A stretch of 64,000 bases of DNA from Cepaea nemoralis (GCA_014155875.1 JACEFZ010028133.1:206001-270000), one strand, 5' to 3'; positions 34,332-45,745 are shown, counted from the first letter of the stretch. Notes: generated by a model not told the origin, from the letters alone. A program made the numbers and translations.

Positions 34332-34968
34332 GATGGCGATACGATTAAATAAATGCTTTCACCTAGACAAATAGACACGGACGATAAAACATTCCAGACT
34401 ATCGTTTGGCTGCATGATATCATTCTCTCAGTTCATTGATTGGGATTTTGAAGGGAAACCACCCAGTATATTTATAAATTAAATCGCATCAGTTATAAAT
34501 CACACCATCTGTTGATGTATATTGAATACTGTAACGTAGGAAGGTGATTACCGTATCAGTAACTGTTGGATAATTGCGTTGGCAGGAGCGAACTTATGGA
34601 AATAGGTGGATGCATTGATGAGTTGATAATGGGAGATATCGCCCGTGTGGTATCTGGGCCTCAGAGTGGAAATACAGAATAGTAACATTGCAAATCAATG
34701 TGCAGGTCGTAACAGTCGACCAAGAGGGTTGGGCTTGAGATTGTCTACTTCACACCGTAGACAAATACAATAACCATGGACTGGGCTAGACAGGCTTGGC
34801 TTGAGTCATCTTGGAGCTATACTCCAATAAGGGGCTTAAAGACATAATAAGAAGAAGATAATAGGAAATATACTGTTACAACAGAATATTGCATGACTAC
34901 TTGTTTTGGGTACCAGTGCCACCGTCGTTGCTACTATTATTACCAACAACGAACTCCTACAATTTTTG
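34332..34968. other. No recognised gene; possible retroelement end near 34800-34870
   Basis: GGGGCTTAAAGACATAATAA followed by GAAGAAG resembles a retroelement 3' end with a short tail, but I cannot place it. Confidence 0.3.
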
Positions 34969-34969
34969 C

Positions 34970-35328
<359 letters not shown>

Positions 35329-35530
35329 TACAGCTACTACATCTTCAAAAATTACTACTATTATCCTTAAACTGAATCCTCTTAAACATCCTACACAAAA
35401 TGCGTTAATTTATTGAGTGAAGTAATCAATACCACAAAGCTAACCTTTCCGTCTTAGGTAATTTTACAGAGTAAAATTTCAAAGACTTGAAATGTACTAA
35501 ATGCAGGCCGTACTACAAGAAAGATAATCT

Positions 35531-35586
35531 ATCACTTCTCGGCCTTTTGGCTGAGATCGATGTGTAGATTTATCTGCTCTTGATCT
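35531..35586 (+). pseudogene. U2 snRNA 5' fragment (pseudogene)
   Basis: ATCACTTCTCGGCCTTTTGG, CTGAGATCGATGTGTAGAT and TTATCTGCTCTTGAT match the 5' stem-loop I and branch-site-recognition side of U2 (which reads ATCGCTTCTCGGCCTTTTGG, CTAAGATCAA, GTGTAGTA in typical animals). The GTAGTA branch-site pairing box is altered to GTAGAT, and the Sm site and 3' stem-loops are absent, so this is not a working U2. It is probably a truncated retroposed copy or the head of a snRNA-derived repeat. Confidence 0.85.
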
Positions 35587-35589
35587 GGC

Positions 35590-36555
35590 CAGTGTGCAGA
35601 GATGGTCATCCAAACCGTAAACTGTAATCACCAAATCACTGACCACTAACACTGGCAGACAGGCCTTGATGGAACACAATGGGCCGAATGGCACATATTG
35701 GGACTAAGAAACCCTGAGAGACACAAAAAATGAGGTTGTCATGCACCTTAAAAACTCTTCTTTGCCCTCTGATTTCCAGCCTACCTTTTCCTTTGCTTCA
35801 TTAAATGTTCACATACATGTTTCTTGTGCTATATGTATCCGTGGTATTATGTGAAAGCGAATCATAGTTAAAAGACATACACTATTCTTCTCTGTCTGAA
35901 AACAATGTTCTTACGCTATTTGGTATTGCTCTACAGAATATAAATATACACATTGAAGGAAATGAAATTATTGGAGTTATTTCCCCTTAAATGCTTTCAG
36001 CCCATTTTATTTTGTTGAATTGATCACCTTAGCAACATATGCCTGCCGGTCCAGTGGTCGTATGTTTGAACCTCCATGTATCACAAACACGTGCCAATAG
36101 ATTATCCCCCCCCCCCCTAAAAAAAGCACTCTACAACACAATCTTTCTACCAACTCTATGCTATCAATGCCAAACCTGGACAATGAAAGATAAAGAGAAA
36201 AGAAACAATATTTAAATATTGAGCACAACCCACTACTGGCAACGCTGATCGTATTCTGGTATGAACCTAAGGCCTATCCACGTCAATATGGAAGCAATAT
36301 ACTCGAGTTTCGCTCTCGTTTGACATCGTCAGTAGTGCATATCCCTGACTGGATCCGGAAACAAGCCCCGGATCACCGGCGTGTGAAGCGGGTGTGTAAC
36401 CACGCTGCACACGCTGGACACGCCAAATTATCACAACAGAACATTACAACGTTACCCATCGTAGGCTATGCTCAGAAAACAATATAACGGAAATGATATT
36501 CCTGACAAGTAAACTCAACGTATCAAGAAGTGAGAAAATCAGAAATGATTAAATC
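35590..36555. other. No recognised gene; C-run at about 36107-36117
   Basis: CCGGTCCAGTGGTCGTATGT with GTTTGAACCTCC at about 36045-36075 resembles the head of a tRNA-derived SINE, but there is no identifiable body. Confidence 0.35.
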
Positions 36556-36792
36556 AAGACTAACAGCAGGTTATGACTTTTCTCCGTAATCTCGTATACT
36601 CTCGTGGGTAACGTGATGACGATGAGAATCAGTAGTGGTTCGAATCGCATCGGTAACTTACGGGGCATGTGAGCCGGCCGCTCAGAAAGCAATGGCAAAC
36701 TGTTGAGCGTAATCTTGTCAAGAAATCAACATACAGCTGAAAGATGCTGGTGGTGACAGCGATGTCCTGTAAAGGATATGAAAAAAAAAAGA
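36556..36792 (+). mobile_element. tRNA-derived SINE, family A, with poly(A) tail
   Basis: AGGTTATGACTTTTCTCCGT, B box GTGGTTCGAATCGC, GAGCCGGCCGCTCAGAAAGC, GTGACAGCGATGTCCTGTAA, AGGATATG and A10. It is very close to the copy at 40922. The first bases of the A-box region are missing. Confidence 0.9.
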
Positions 36793-36799
36793 TTTCATT

Positions 36800-37030
36800 A
36801 GAAAACAAGCAAGTGAAAGTGGTTCGGCCACATAGCTAGGCTACCAAGTGTAGACCACAACAAGCTAAAATATGATGTACAGGCTAAAAGGAACCAGAAG
36901 ACGAGGCGGACAATGTAAAATGTGGGCAGAGGGAATACCAGAGTCCATGAGGATCTCGATCGATGAAGCCCACAAAAGGGCACTCTCCCGCAGTTTAAGC
37001 ATCACCTCGAAACTGCAAGGTGCAAGATAA
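36800..37030 (+). pseudogene. LINE polyprotein C-terminal remnant
   Basis: Conceptual translation gives, with stops and shifts, KWFGHIARL-like, RRRGGQ-like and MWAEGIP, then SIDEAHKRAL and SKLQGAR. This is the order typical of the end of invertebrate LINE RT proteins. It directly follows the SINE poly(A). It is badly decayed and I cannot place its clade. Confidence 0.6.
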
Positions 37031-37337
37031 AAAGGTGGTATATACGTATCATTTAAGAATGCACAAACTTTTTAGCATTTCTATCATGAGTTCGGCCACA
37101 TTGTGATGTCTTCAGAAGTTTGATTCTTTTACTGCTTCGATTGGTGTTGTAATCTCACATAGTTCTAATTCACCACCACCTGATGATGATCAACTCTGCT
37201 GCAGCAGTCCGTTGGTTAATTGTAGTTTGTTACTCTTGAGTTTTACTAAGTGTTGAATAATGCTATCACCTCTCTTCCAGCTTAGCTCTGTAGAGTATCA
37301 ACTACTTCTTAATCCCTTTTGCGCGTGGAACCTTTCG

Positions 37338-37340
<3 letters not shown>

Positions 37341-37423
<83 letters not shown>

Positions 37424-37462
37424 TCGCTGTTGAGCTCTCTTTCCCTCTCTCACCCTCCTCTC

Positions 37463-37545
<83 letters not shown>

Positions 37546-37552
37546 TCTCTGT
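37341..37552 (+). repeat. (CT)n microsatellite, about 200 bp
   Basis: Two long TC blocks separated by a diverged spacer (about 37421-37465). Confidence 0.98.
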
Positions 37553-37739
37553 CCCTTAGGATTTAGACTGCAGTGAACAATTTTTCTGTTTACATCCAAA
37601 CACTATACAGGAGGTCCCCGAGTTACGACAGGGCTCCATGTTTTCAAATTCCCAAATGTAAATCCGTCTTAAGTTGAAACTCAGTGGTGTGATAGTTTTC
37701 TTTAGATGGGTTTTTATGGGTGATAACAGTTCCACTTCT

Positions 37740-38180
37740 TCCCGCTGGGTAGCAGATGATCCTTTGGTACTGGCATATTCAGAAGATCATTAACATATTT
37801 AACCCATCTGTTCATTTGGTCTTTATTGTTGGTGAGAACATTCCCTTTACTATGTTTGGTATTTCCACTTAGTAAATTATATTCTCCTACCAATATCCTT
37901 GAAGTGCTGCAAAGGTCTCTGAGATTTCCCTTCGCTGCTGCATCCTCTGCTTCATGTGCTGTGCATATAAAAATGGTCTAGTATCCACCTCTTGTGCTTC
38001 TTAACCTCTTTGTTAGCTTCTTTATTTTCAATGGGCTCTGACTTTAGCAGCTCTCATTTTGCAATTAATTAAATCTGTTGTTTCATTTTTTATTTCGTCT
38101 CATTCATAGAAGGTTGTTGACTTTATCCATGCTTTATGTTTTACATTCTCTACTGGCAGGAATAAGGGCCCAAGTTGAGG
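37740..38180 (-). pseudogene. LINE remnant, region between endonuclease and RT
   Basis: On the minus strand the conceptual translation, with stops and shifts, contains FLYAQHMKQRMQQRREISET, LCSTSRILVGEYNLLSG, and NVLTNNKDQMNRWVKYVNDL followed by LNMPVPKDHLLPSG. The DQMNRWVKYVNDLLN stretch is the familiar linker just before the RT fingers of LINEs. It is decayed beyond function. Confidence 0.6.
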
Positions 38181-38580
38181 GGATAAAGGTCACGAAATAA
38201 GTATCACAATAACACTAGGAGAATAGTGATGTGTTTTTTTAAAACAAAGGAAAATAATACGGTTTAAAGCTGTAATTCATACATTAATCCATTGGTTGCA
38301 AAAGTGATGTGTTTTCGATGGGTACAAACAACTTTTCGTTGCTTTGCAGGTGGCCAAGAGAGCTTGAGTGCCAGGAACCTTTGTCGAACACAGGGACGAT
38401 GTTGAAAAGTATGTTGTTGTTTTGGCAATAGTTTTACACAGTAGGAATTAAATGGTTAGAGAACCAGACTTCGGAGAGTGCAGAGTTACCAATTCCTTTG
38501 TGTTTACCTTCTAAATCTCAGTATTAGCTGCTGTTATCACTTTTTGTGAGTGCTTCTCTTGCGAAAGACGATCTGGGTTG
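38181..38580. other. No recognised feature
   Basis: Nothing supported. Confidence 0.35.
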
Positions 38581-38589
38581 TAATTTGGA

Positions 38590-38830
38590 TTTACATGTCG
38601 CCAGCGCTATGGCCAAGGGGATTCGTAATCCTGCATACGACGTTCTAGACAAAGCTGTGGGCGTTTTGGAAACAGACCGCCTTGCGCTGGTTTAATACAA
38701 TGATATGAGTGCTGGTAGTTCAGAAAGCAATGGCAAACTACTAACCGTAAACTTGTCAAGAAAGCACAAATAGCCAATAACATGATTGGGCTGACTGCGA
38801 CGTCCTGTAAAGGATCTGCAACTAACTTGC
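38590..38830 (+). mobile_element. tRNA-derived SINE, family A, diverged
   Basis: CAGCGCTATGGCCAAGGGGA, ATTCGTAATCCTGCATACGA, GGTAGTTCAGAAAGCAATGG, CAAACTACTAACCGTAAACT and GACGTCCTGTAAAGGATCTG keep the family order. The B box has decayed. Confidence 0.75.
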
Positions 38831-39235
38831 TTTACACGTTGATTTGCCTCCTATAAAACCAAACAATTCTATCATTTTTAGCCATGTGTCCGGTACAGTT
38901 TTCTTCTCTTGGAATATATATTCCACCAGGCAATATTTTCTAAACTAGGCCGGTTTATCCATGTTGAACATTTGTTGAGGTAACAACCCATCTTCACCCT
39001 TTCATCTCGATCACTTTATTTCAGCATCTTGTGGTGAATGTTATCAGCACTTGTATCGATATTTACATCCCCTACTCGCACTCTATTCTTGTTCCACTTT
39101 GCTCTTGCTGTGCAGCAATTTAGCATTATATTCTTCGCCTCGAGGGTCGCCTTTTTCTTTTGCTAGTTGTTATAAATAACCGAAAAGGCTACTTGCATTT
39201 TTCCTGAATCAACCAAGCCTTATGGGTTAAACAGG
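38831..39235. other. Possible older LINE sequence, not resolved
   Basis: The minus strand may hold a decayed LINE endonuclease end, consistent with the remnant at 37740-38180, but I cannot show motifs. Confidence 0.25.
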
Positions 39236-39480
39236 TAGTTGCATGTCCTTTAAGGATGTTGCAATCAATCTCAGCATATACTGACTGTGTGTGTTTGACT
39301 CGGCAATTTTACATTCACTAAGTTAGTCATTGCTTTCTGAACGGCTGATTCCGCATACCATTGAAGTCAGCGAATAGTTTTCAAATGGATCTCGGCTGAT
39401 GTCGGCCCCTCGACGCGGTATGACAGGTAATTGTGAAAATACATTTCGCTTTCCCGTAAGCCACAGTCGCCGGTAAATGT
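39236..39480 (-). mobile_element. tRNA-derived SINE, family A
   Basis: On the minus strand: CCGGCGACTGTGGCTTACGG with an A-box-like head, AGCCGTTCAGAAAGCAATGA, CTAACTTAGTGAATGTAAAA, and GATTGCAACATCCTTAAAGG at the 3' end. Confidence 0.8.
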
Positions 39481-39564
39481 GTATAAATAAATAATAACTC
39501 TGCCAGCCTAGCCATAGCATCATAAGGCTCTTCGTCTCAATAACCCAAGAACCACGCTTCTCAC

Positions 39565-39892
39565 GGAAGATGGTGCCTTGGGGATAATGGTGTCTTAGAG
39601 ATGATGGTATCTTAGAGAAGATGGTATTTTGGAGAAGATAGTATCTGAGAGATGATGGGTATCTTAGAGAATATGGTATCTTAGAAATTATGTTTATCTT
39701 AGAGAAAGGGTATCTTATAGAATGTAATAACTGAGAGATGGTAGTATCTTAAAAATATAGTATCTTAGAGAAAATGTGTCGTACAAATGATGGTATCTTA
39801 GAGAAGATGGTATCTTAGAGAAGATGGTACCACATAAATTATGGTATCTTAGAAAGGGTGGTATCTTAGAGAAGAAAGTATCTTATTATGTA
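39565..39892 (+). repeat. Degenerate tandem repeat, about 16-18 bp unit
   Basis: TATCTTAGAGAAGATGG and variants recur about 19 times with strong drift and gaps. Confidence 0.85.
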
Positions 39893-40920
39893 CGATGTAA
39901 CAGCTATTTGATATGTTCAATAGTTCTTGCTTTATTGTGGTTGATCAATGATACTGTATACCGGATCTGTCCTACAGCTATGCCAAATTACTAACGCGTT
40001 TAATCTTTCTAACTACTTTTTCTCATTAAGAGAATACTAGGATCACACATTATCCTTGAAAGGTTTCCATCCAAAGTTATAACATGCCTTGGTATTTTCT
40101 GCATGCTGGGATTCCTGACGTTCCGCCGGCCTATTTACGGCCACCTACATGTGGTGCAATACACGCGCGGACGAAAGTAGCACGCTATCGCCGGGGTCGT
40201 TCGCCAGCACATATAATTATTTTAATAGACGAGCGTCGTAACTTGGAAACTTTATAAATCGGAAACTACATAACTCATGAACCTCGTTCAATTGGTGTTT
40301 TAATAATAAAGCTTAAGATACCTATTACAATACAGATGCACCATTTACCTAGAATTAATGTCAGGGTGATACAAAAACAGTAACACACAGTGTTGTTTTG
40401 TTATTGTTCACAAGCAAGTATGCTTGAAATGAGACAGGAGAGATGTTTAAAGTTATACTTCAGAAAAGAGAATACTTGGTTAACATTTTTGTCACCTCAA
40501 TTTCTAAGACGTCTTTACATTTAATCAAGATGAAATTACACATGTAAAGTAACTGTTACTCAACGACTAATGTAATGTTACCTCTGGCAGATATCCTGTG
40601 ATAAACGGGATCGTACTTTATATCAAACATTGTTTTATATAATATGATCCTCTCTCTCTTCTTTCGACTGTCATCCCCACTTCAATTTATGCACCATCCC
40701 TCCTATTTGGTCTGTGCACTTCTTGGTTTGCTTTCAATATAGGGATTAACGTTTCTTTCCCCCATTCTCATTTCGTCTTTGCCCACACTCCCCTCGCTGT
40801 GTCACTTCCCGTTAGCTGACCTTTGGAGTTCCCGGCGTACATGTTTATTTACGCGTCTTCTGGATTAAAAACTTCTCAAAGCTTTAGTTATATGACCATA
40901 AATAATTGCTAATATAGCTG
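39893..40920. other. No recognised gene
   Basis: ACATAACTCATGAACCTCG near 40268 may be the far end of a decayed pogo-like element (see findings). Otherwise nothing. Confidence 0.35.
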
Positions 40921-40921
40921 T

Positions 40922-41172
40922 AGCCGGCTTCGTGGCTTAGAGGTTATGACATTTCTCCGTAATCTCGTATACCCTTGTCGGTAACGTGATGACGGTGAGA
41001 ATCAGCAGTGGTTCGAATCGTATCGGTAACTTACGGGGTATGTGAGCCGGCCGCTCAGAAACCAATGGCAAACTACTGAGCATAATCTTGCCAAGAAATC
41101 AACATACAGCTGAAAGATGCTGGTGTTGACAGTGATGTCATGTAAAGGATATGCCAAAAAAAAAAAAAAGAA
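40922..41172 (+). mobile_element. tRNA-derived SINE, family A, best full-length copy
   Basis: Starts AGCCGGCTTCGTGGCTTAGA. The A box TGGCTTAGAGG is at 40933-40943 and B box GGTTCGAATC at 41010-41019. Then TGTGAGCCGGCCGCTCAGAA, ATGGCAAACTACTGAGCATA, CTTGCCAAGAAATCAACATA, GCTGGTGTTGACAGTGATGT, CATGTAAAGGATATGCC and an A14 tail. The internal promoter and A tail fit Pol III transcription and LINE-driven retroposition. Confidence 0.93.
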
Positions 41173-41395
41173 GTATAGTTGTATCAGTGTCGTGTGTTTG
41201 TGTGCGGACGAAGGCTTTATAGTCGTAACGTCCATATGTTGTTTGTGCTTCTTTTCCTGTAAGGCTGACCAGTTTCACTTTCCATTTTTACTGATTTACT
41301 TATTGCATGCAGTGATACAGACCAAGACAGCCCTTTGCAAGATGAAAAACATACTGACCAATAAAAATATGCCATTTGCAACGAGAAAAACAGAG

Positions 41396-41828
41396 TATTT
41401 AGGTGCTATATAGAACTCGTGCTTTCGTATGGATGTGAAGCGTGGACAATGAGCAGAAAAGCTGAAAAACATCCGATGTCTGTGGAAATTTAGTTTCTGA
41501 GGAAATGCAAAGAATACCATGACCAGACAGAAAAACCAATAACCAAGTCCCACAAGAAACAAATGAAAACCGTAAACTGATTACAGAAAGTAGACGTAGG
41601 CACTCACACATTTTTCGTCACGTTATGAGAAGAAATAAATTGGAGAACTTGGTGACAACTGGCAAGATTGAAGGGAAGAGAACAAGGGTAGGGCAGAGAA
41701 GTAAATACCTGGATGCCTTGGCCACGCTGTATGGTCGAGACAAGAACACTGAGCTCACGATTCTAGTAATCGAGTGAGATGGTAAAACATGACCGCATAC
41801 ACTTACCTTGATGATGATGATGATACAG
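41396..41828 (+). pseudogene. LINE RT protein, C-terminal end (GAT-tailed family), copy 2
   Basis: With several stops and one-base shifts, the plus strand reads YGCEAWTMSRKAEK-like, then RHVMRRNKLENLVTTGKIEG, KRTRVGQRSKYLDALATLYG and RDKNTEL, the same protein end as at 10743-11000. It finishes in CCTTGATGATGATGATGATA, the GAT tail, from which the 24-bp satellite starts with no gap. More mutated than copy 1. Confidence 0.85.
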
Positions 41829-44275
41829 ACATGTTACTATAAAGTAATGTAGACGTGTTACTATGAAATAATACTGACAAGTTACCATAAAGTTATACTG
41901 TTATGTTACTATACTGTGATACAGGCATGTTACTATATAGTGAAACAGACATGTTACTATATAGTGATACAAATATGTTACTATAAAGTGATACAGACAT
42001 ATTATTATGAAGTGATATAAATATGTTACTATAAAGTGATAGAGACATGTTATTATGAAGTGATACAAATATGTTACTATAAAGTTATACAGACATGTTA
42101 CTAAGAAGTGATATAGGCATGTTATTAAGACGTGATGTAGACATGTTACAATGACATTATTATAATATGTTATTATACAGTGCCACGGGCATGTTACTAT
42201 GAAATTATACTGACATGTTACTATGAAGTGATACAGACATGTTACTATACAGTGATACAGGCAAGTTACTATACAGTGATACAGACGTGTTACTATACAG
42301 TGATACAGACATGTTACTATACAGTGATACAGGCATGTTACTATACGGTGATACAGACATGTTACTATACAGTGATACAGGCATGTTACTATACAATGAT
42401 ACAGGCATGTTACTATACAGTAATACAGACATGTTGCTATACAATGATACAGAAATGTTACTATACAGTGATACAGACATGTTACTATACAGTGATACAG
42501 GCATGTTACTATACAATGATACAGGCATGTTACTATACAGTAATACAGACATATTGCTATACAGTGATACAGACATGTTACTATACAGTGATACAGACAT
42601 GTTACTATACAGTGATACAGACATTTTACTATACAGTGATACAGACATGTTACTATACGGTGATACAGACATGTTACTATACAGTGATACAGACATGTTG
42701 CTATACAGTGATACAGACATGTTACTATACAGTAATACAGACATGTTACTATACAGTGATACAGACATGTTACTATACAGTGATACAGACATGTTACTAT
42801 ACAATGATACAGACGTGATACTATACGGTGATACAGACATGTTACTATACAGTGATACAGACATGTTAATATACAGTGATACACACATGATACTATACAG
42901 TGATACACACATGATACTATACAATGATACAGACATATTGCTATACAATGATACAGACATGTTATTATACAGTGATACAGACATGTTACTATACAGTGAT
43001 ACAGACATGTTACTATACAGTGATACAGACATGATACTATACGGTGATACAGAAATGTTCCTAAACAGTGAGACAGACATGATACTATACAGTGATACAT
43101 ACATGATACTATACGGTGATACATACATGATACTATACAGTGATACAGACATGTTACTATACAGTGATACAGACATGTTACTATACAGTGATACAGACAT
43201 GATACTATACGGTGATACAGACATGTTACTATAGAGTGAAACAGACATGATACTATACAGTGATACATACATGATACTATACGGTGATACATACATGATA
43301 CTATACAGTGATACAGACATGTTACTATACAGTGATACAGACATGTTACTATACAGTGATACAGACATGATACTATACGGTGATACAGACATGTTACTAT
43401 ACAGTGAGACAGACATGATACTATACAGTGATACAGACATGTTAATATACAGTGATACATACATGATACTATACGGTGATACAGACATGTTACTATACAG
43501 TGATACAGACATGTTACTATACAGTGATACACACATGATACTATACAGTGATACAGACATGTTGCTATAAAGTTATACAGACATGCTACTATACAATGAT
43601 ACAGATATGTTACTATAAAGTGATACAGATATGTTACTATGAAGTGATACAGATATGTTACTGTACAGTGATACAAGCATGTTACTATACAATGATACAG
43701 ATATATTGCTATACAGTGATACAAACATGATACTATACAATGATACAGACATGTTACTATACAGTGATACAGACATGTTACTATACAGTGATACAGGCAT
43801 GTTACTATACTATGATACAGACATTTTACTATAAAGTGATACAGACATTTTACTATACAGTGATACAGATATTTTACTATACAGTGATACAGACATTTTA
43901 CTATACAGTGATACAGGCATGTTACTATACAGTGATACAGACATTTTACTATACAGTGATACAGGCATGTTACTATACAGTGATACAGACATGTTACTAT
44001 ACAGTAATACAGACATATTGCTATACGGTGATACAGACATGTTGCTATACAGTGATACAGAAATGTTACTATAAAGTGATACAAACATATTGCTAAGAAG
44101 TGATACAGATATGTTATTATAAAGTGATACAGACATGTTAATAAAAAGCAATACAGACATGTTAATAAGAAGTGATACAAATATGTTACAATAACATGAT
44201 TCTGATATGTTACAATAAAGTTATAAAGACATGTTACTATGACATTTTGCTGACATATTACTATAAAGTTATTTA
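41826..44275 (+). repeat. Satellite, 24-bp unit, about 102 copies
   Basis: Units ATGTTACTATACAGTGATAC plus AGAC, with higher divergence at both edges (ATAAAGTGATAC, GAAGTGATAC) and tighter copies in the centre. Because the unit is 24 bp and has no stop in most phases, both strands have very long open frames with 8-residue repeats, including 810 codons on the minus strand (41901-44333) and 331 or more on the plus. These are composition artefacts. The array abuts the GAT tail of a LINE fragment on its left. Confidence 0.98.
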
Positions 44276-44412
44276 GCAGATTAGGCTGAGTACGGTAGAA
44301 TGTCGTACTTGGGTCAGCGTTTCCTATATTCACCCCAGCCCAGTAAGTTAGTGTTTAGGGGTAGGGCAATGTAGTAGGGGTGCTTTTAAGAAGCTGTCTT
44401 AGAAGGGAAGCT

Positions 44413-44862
44413 AGGTTGTATGTTGAGTCTGATAAACAAGTCAGAGTTATTGCATGGAAGACATTATGTCAGCTAGGTTGTATGTTGCTTTTGGAATTCA
44501 TCATGACACCTGGGAGACTGCAGCCAGAGACCGAAATTCGTGGCGTGCATCATTACGCAAGGGTGCAGTCACTTTTGAGGCAGCCAGGACTGCAATGCAG
44601 AAAAGACAGAACAGAAAAAAAAAACACTGCAGAAAATCCTCCTCCTGAAGCGTCAAGCATTCTTTGTCTACATTGTCAAAGAACATTTCGAGCCAAAATA
44701 GGCCTTATCAGCCATCTTAGAACTCACGGCTCCATACTTTCAACCCCACTGGATGAAATGAATGGTCATCATCATTCTTGATGGACAAACAACAACAGCA
44801 AACAACATGTTGCGTCTGATAAACAAGTCAGAATTGTTGCATGGAAAACAATAAGGTTGCAC
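44413..44862 (+). repeat. Flanking 50-bp direct repeats around the LINE end
   Basis: TCTGATAAACAAGTCAGA, TTGCATGGA and ACA occur in the same order at 44421-44463 and 44814-44852, on either side of the LINE fragment. Confidence 0.75.
44454..44805 (+). pseudogene. LINE 3' end encoding a C-terminal zinc finger
   Basis: The frame from 44454 reads RDRNSWRASLRKGAVTFEAA and MQKRQNRKK; after a shift in an A9 run it continues ILCLHCQRTFRAKIGLISHL and RTHG. This gives a C2H2 finger (C-x2-C ... H-x4-H), then DEMNGHHHS and a stop. This Trp-Arg helix plus C2H2 finger is a known C-terminal module of some invertebrate LINE polyproteins, thought to help bind nucleic acid. The piece ends near GGACAAACAACAACAGC and is flanked by a 50-bp imperfect direct repeat (44413-44465 and 44806-44862). 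Confidence 0.75.
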
Positions 44863-45480
44863 GATGTAGATTTGAGCGTTACTCGGGTTTATGTTTGATC
44901 CAAGAAGGGTACTTAGAGTTTAGAATGTTTCACAGAAAAGCGTGCTGCAGTGAACCTTCTTATCTAATGAGTAAAAGCTTGGTACAATTACTCACAGATT
45001 TGAAGGGTATTTGAAAAGAGCACGTTGAAGCAGTAGACATGATGAGCCCAGTGTGTGGAAGGGGTGTTGCCCAAGTAACATAGAAAAATGGGTAATCCAG
45101 ACACGAATTATGTCTGAAGGGGCTGCTGCCCAAAGACGGTTAGTTTGCAGTTCAGTTTAGAGTGTGCAAGGGGGTACTGCCCGAAGTTTTGATAGTTATA
45201 GTCTGTTCAGAAATGAATGCCTTTATTCACGATCAATGTTTATGAAAACTGTCTGTTGCATCATTATGAAAGTTTTCCTGCCGTCTTATATATACCCCCA
45301 CCCAAGGAATATGTCTTTGATAGGTCCAATGGCAACTTAAATCATCGAAAGCGGCGACATTTCTTGGATGTTTTGGCGATAATGTAGTGAATTCACGCTA
45401 ACAAACAGGTCTTACAGTAAAGCACGCCATTTCGGATAACGACACAAGTACAAGGCGTAGCCAGATTCGTATGGGAGTGG
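44863..45480. other. No recognised feature
   Basis: Nothing supported. GGGGTGTTGCCCAAGT, GGGGCTGCTGCCCAAA and GGGGTACTGCCCGAAG at 45060-45196 form a loose, roughly 60-bp spaced repeat. Confidence 0.35.
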
Positions 45481-45482
45481 GT

Positions 45483-45745
45483 ACAATAAACAAAAAAGTC
45501 GCTTAAAAGTCGACAGGGTCGACTGCATTGCACCGGGTTTTTATCCCATATGGCTCAGTCTCTTTCCGCAGCGCTGAAAGCGTCGCACAAAGCACGAACT
45601 CCGTAGCTCCAGAGACGACCATCGGAAGTCTCCGAAAAAATGCACTCGTGAAATGAAGGACGCGGCCCGGAATCTAACATACAACCTTCGGAGCCCGAGT
45701 CAGACGGCTTGACTACTTCACCATGGAGACTTCCGAGAGGGGTAC
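45483..45745 (-). mobile_element. tRNA-derived SINE, family C
   Basis: On the minus strand: TCTCCATGGTGAAGTAGTCA with an A-box-like head, GACTCGGGCTCCGAAGGTTG, GATTCCGGGCCGCG B-box region, GCGGAAAGAGACTGAGCCAT, GGTCGACTTTCAAGCGAC-like 3' end (here GTCGACTTTTAAGCGACT). Confidence 0.85.

Noticed and set aside
35531..35586. Functional U2 snRNA gene
   Set aside because: The branch-site box is altered and the Sm site and 3' stem-loops are missing.
40922..41172. Genuine tRNA gene at the SINE heads
   Set aside because: A and B boxes are present but the cloverleaf stems do not pair and a SINE body with poly(A) follows.
41901..44333. 810-codon minus-strand frame and the long plus-strand frames as repeat-protein genes
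   Set aside because: Fully explained by a 24-bp satellite; several phases on both strands are open at once and no one phase is favoured.
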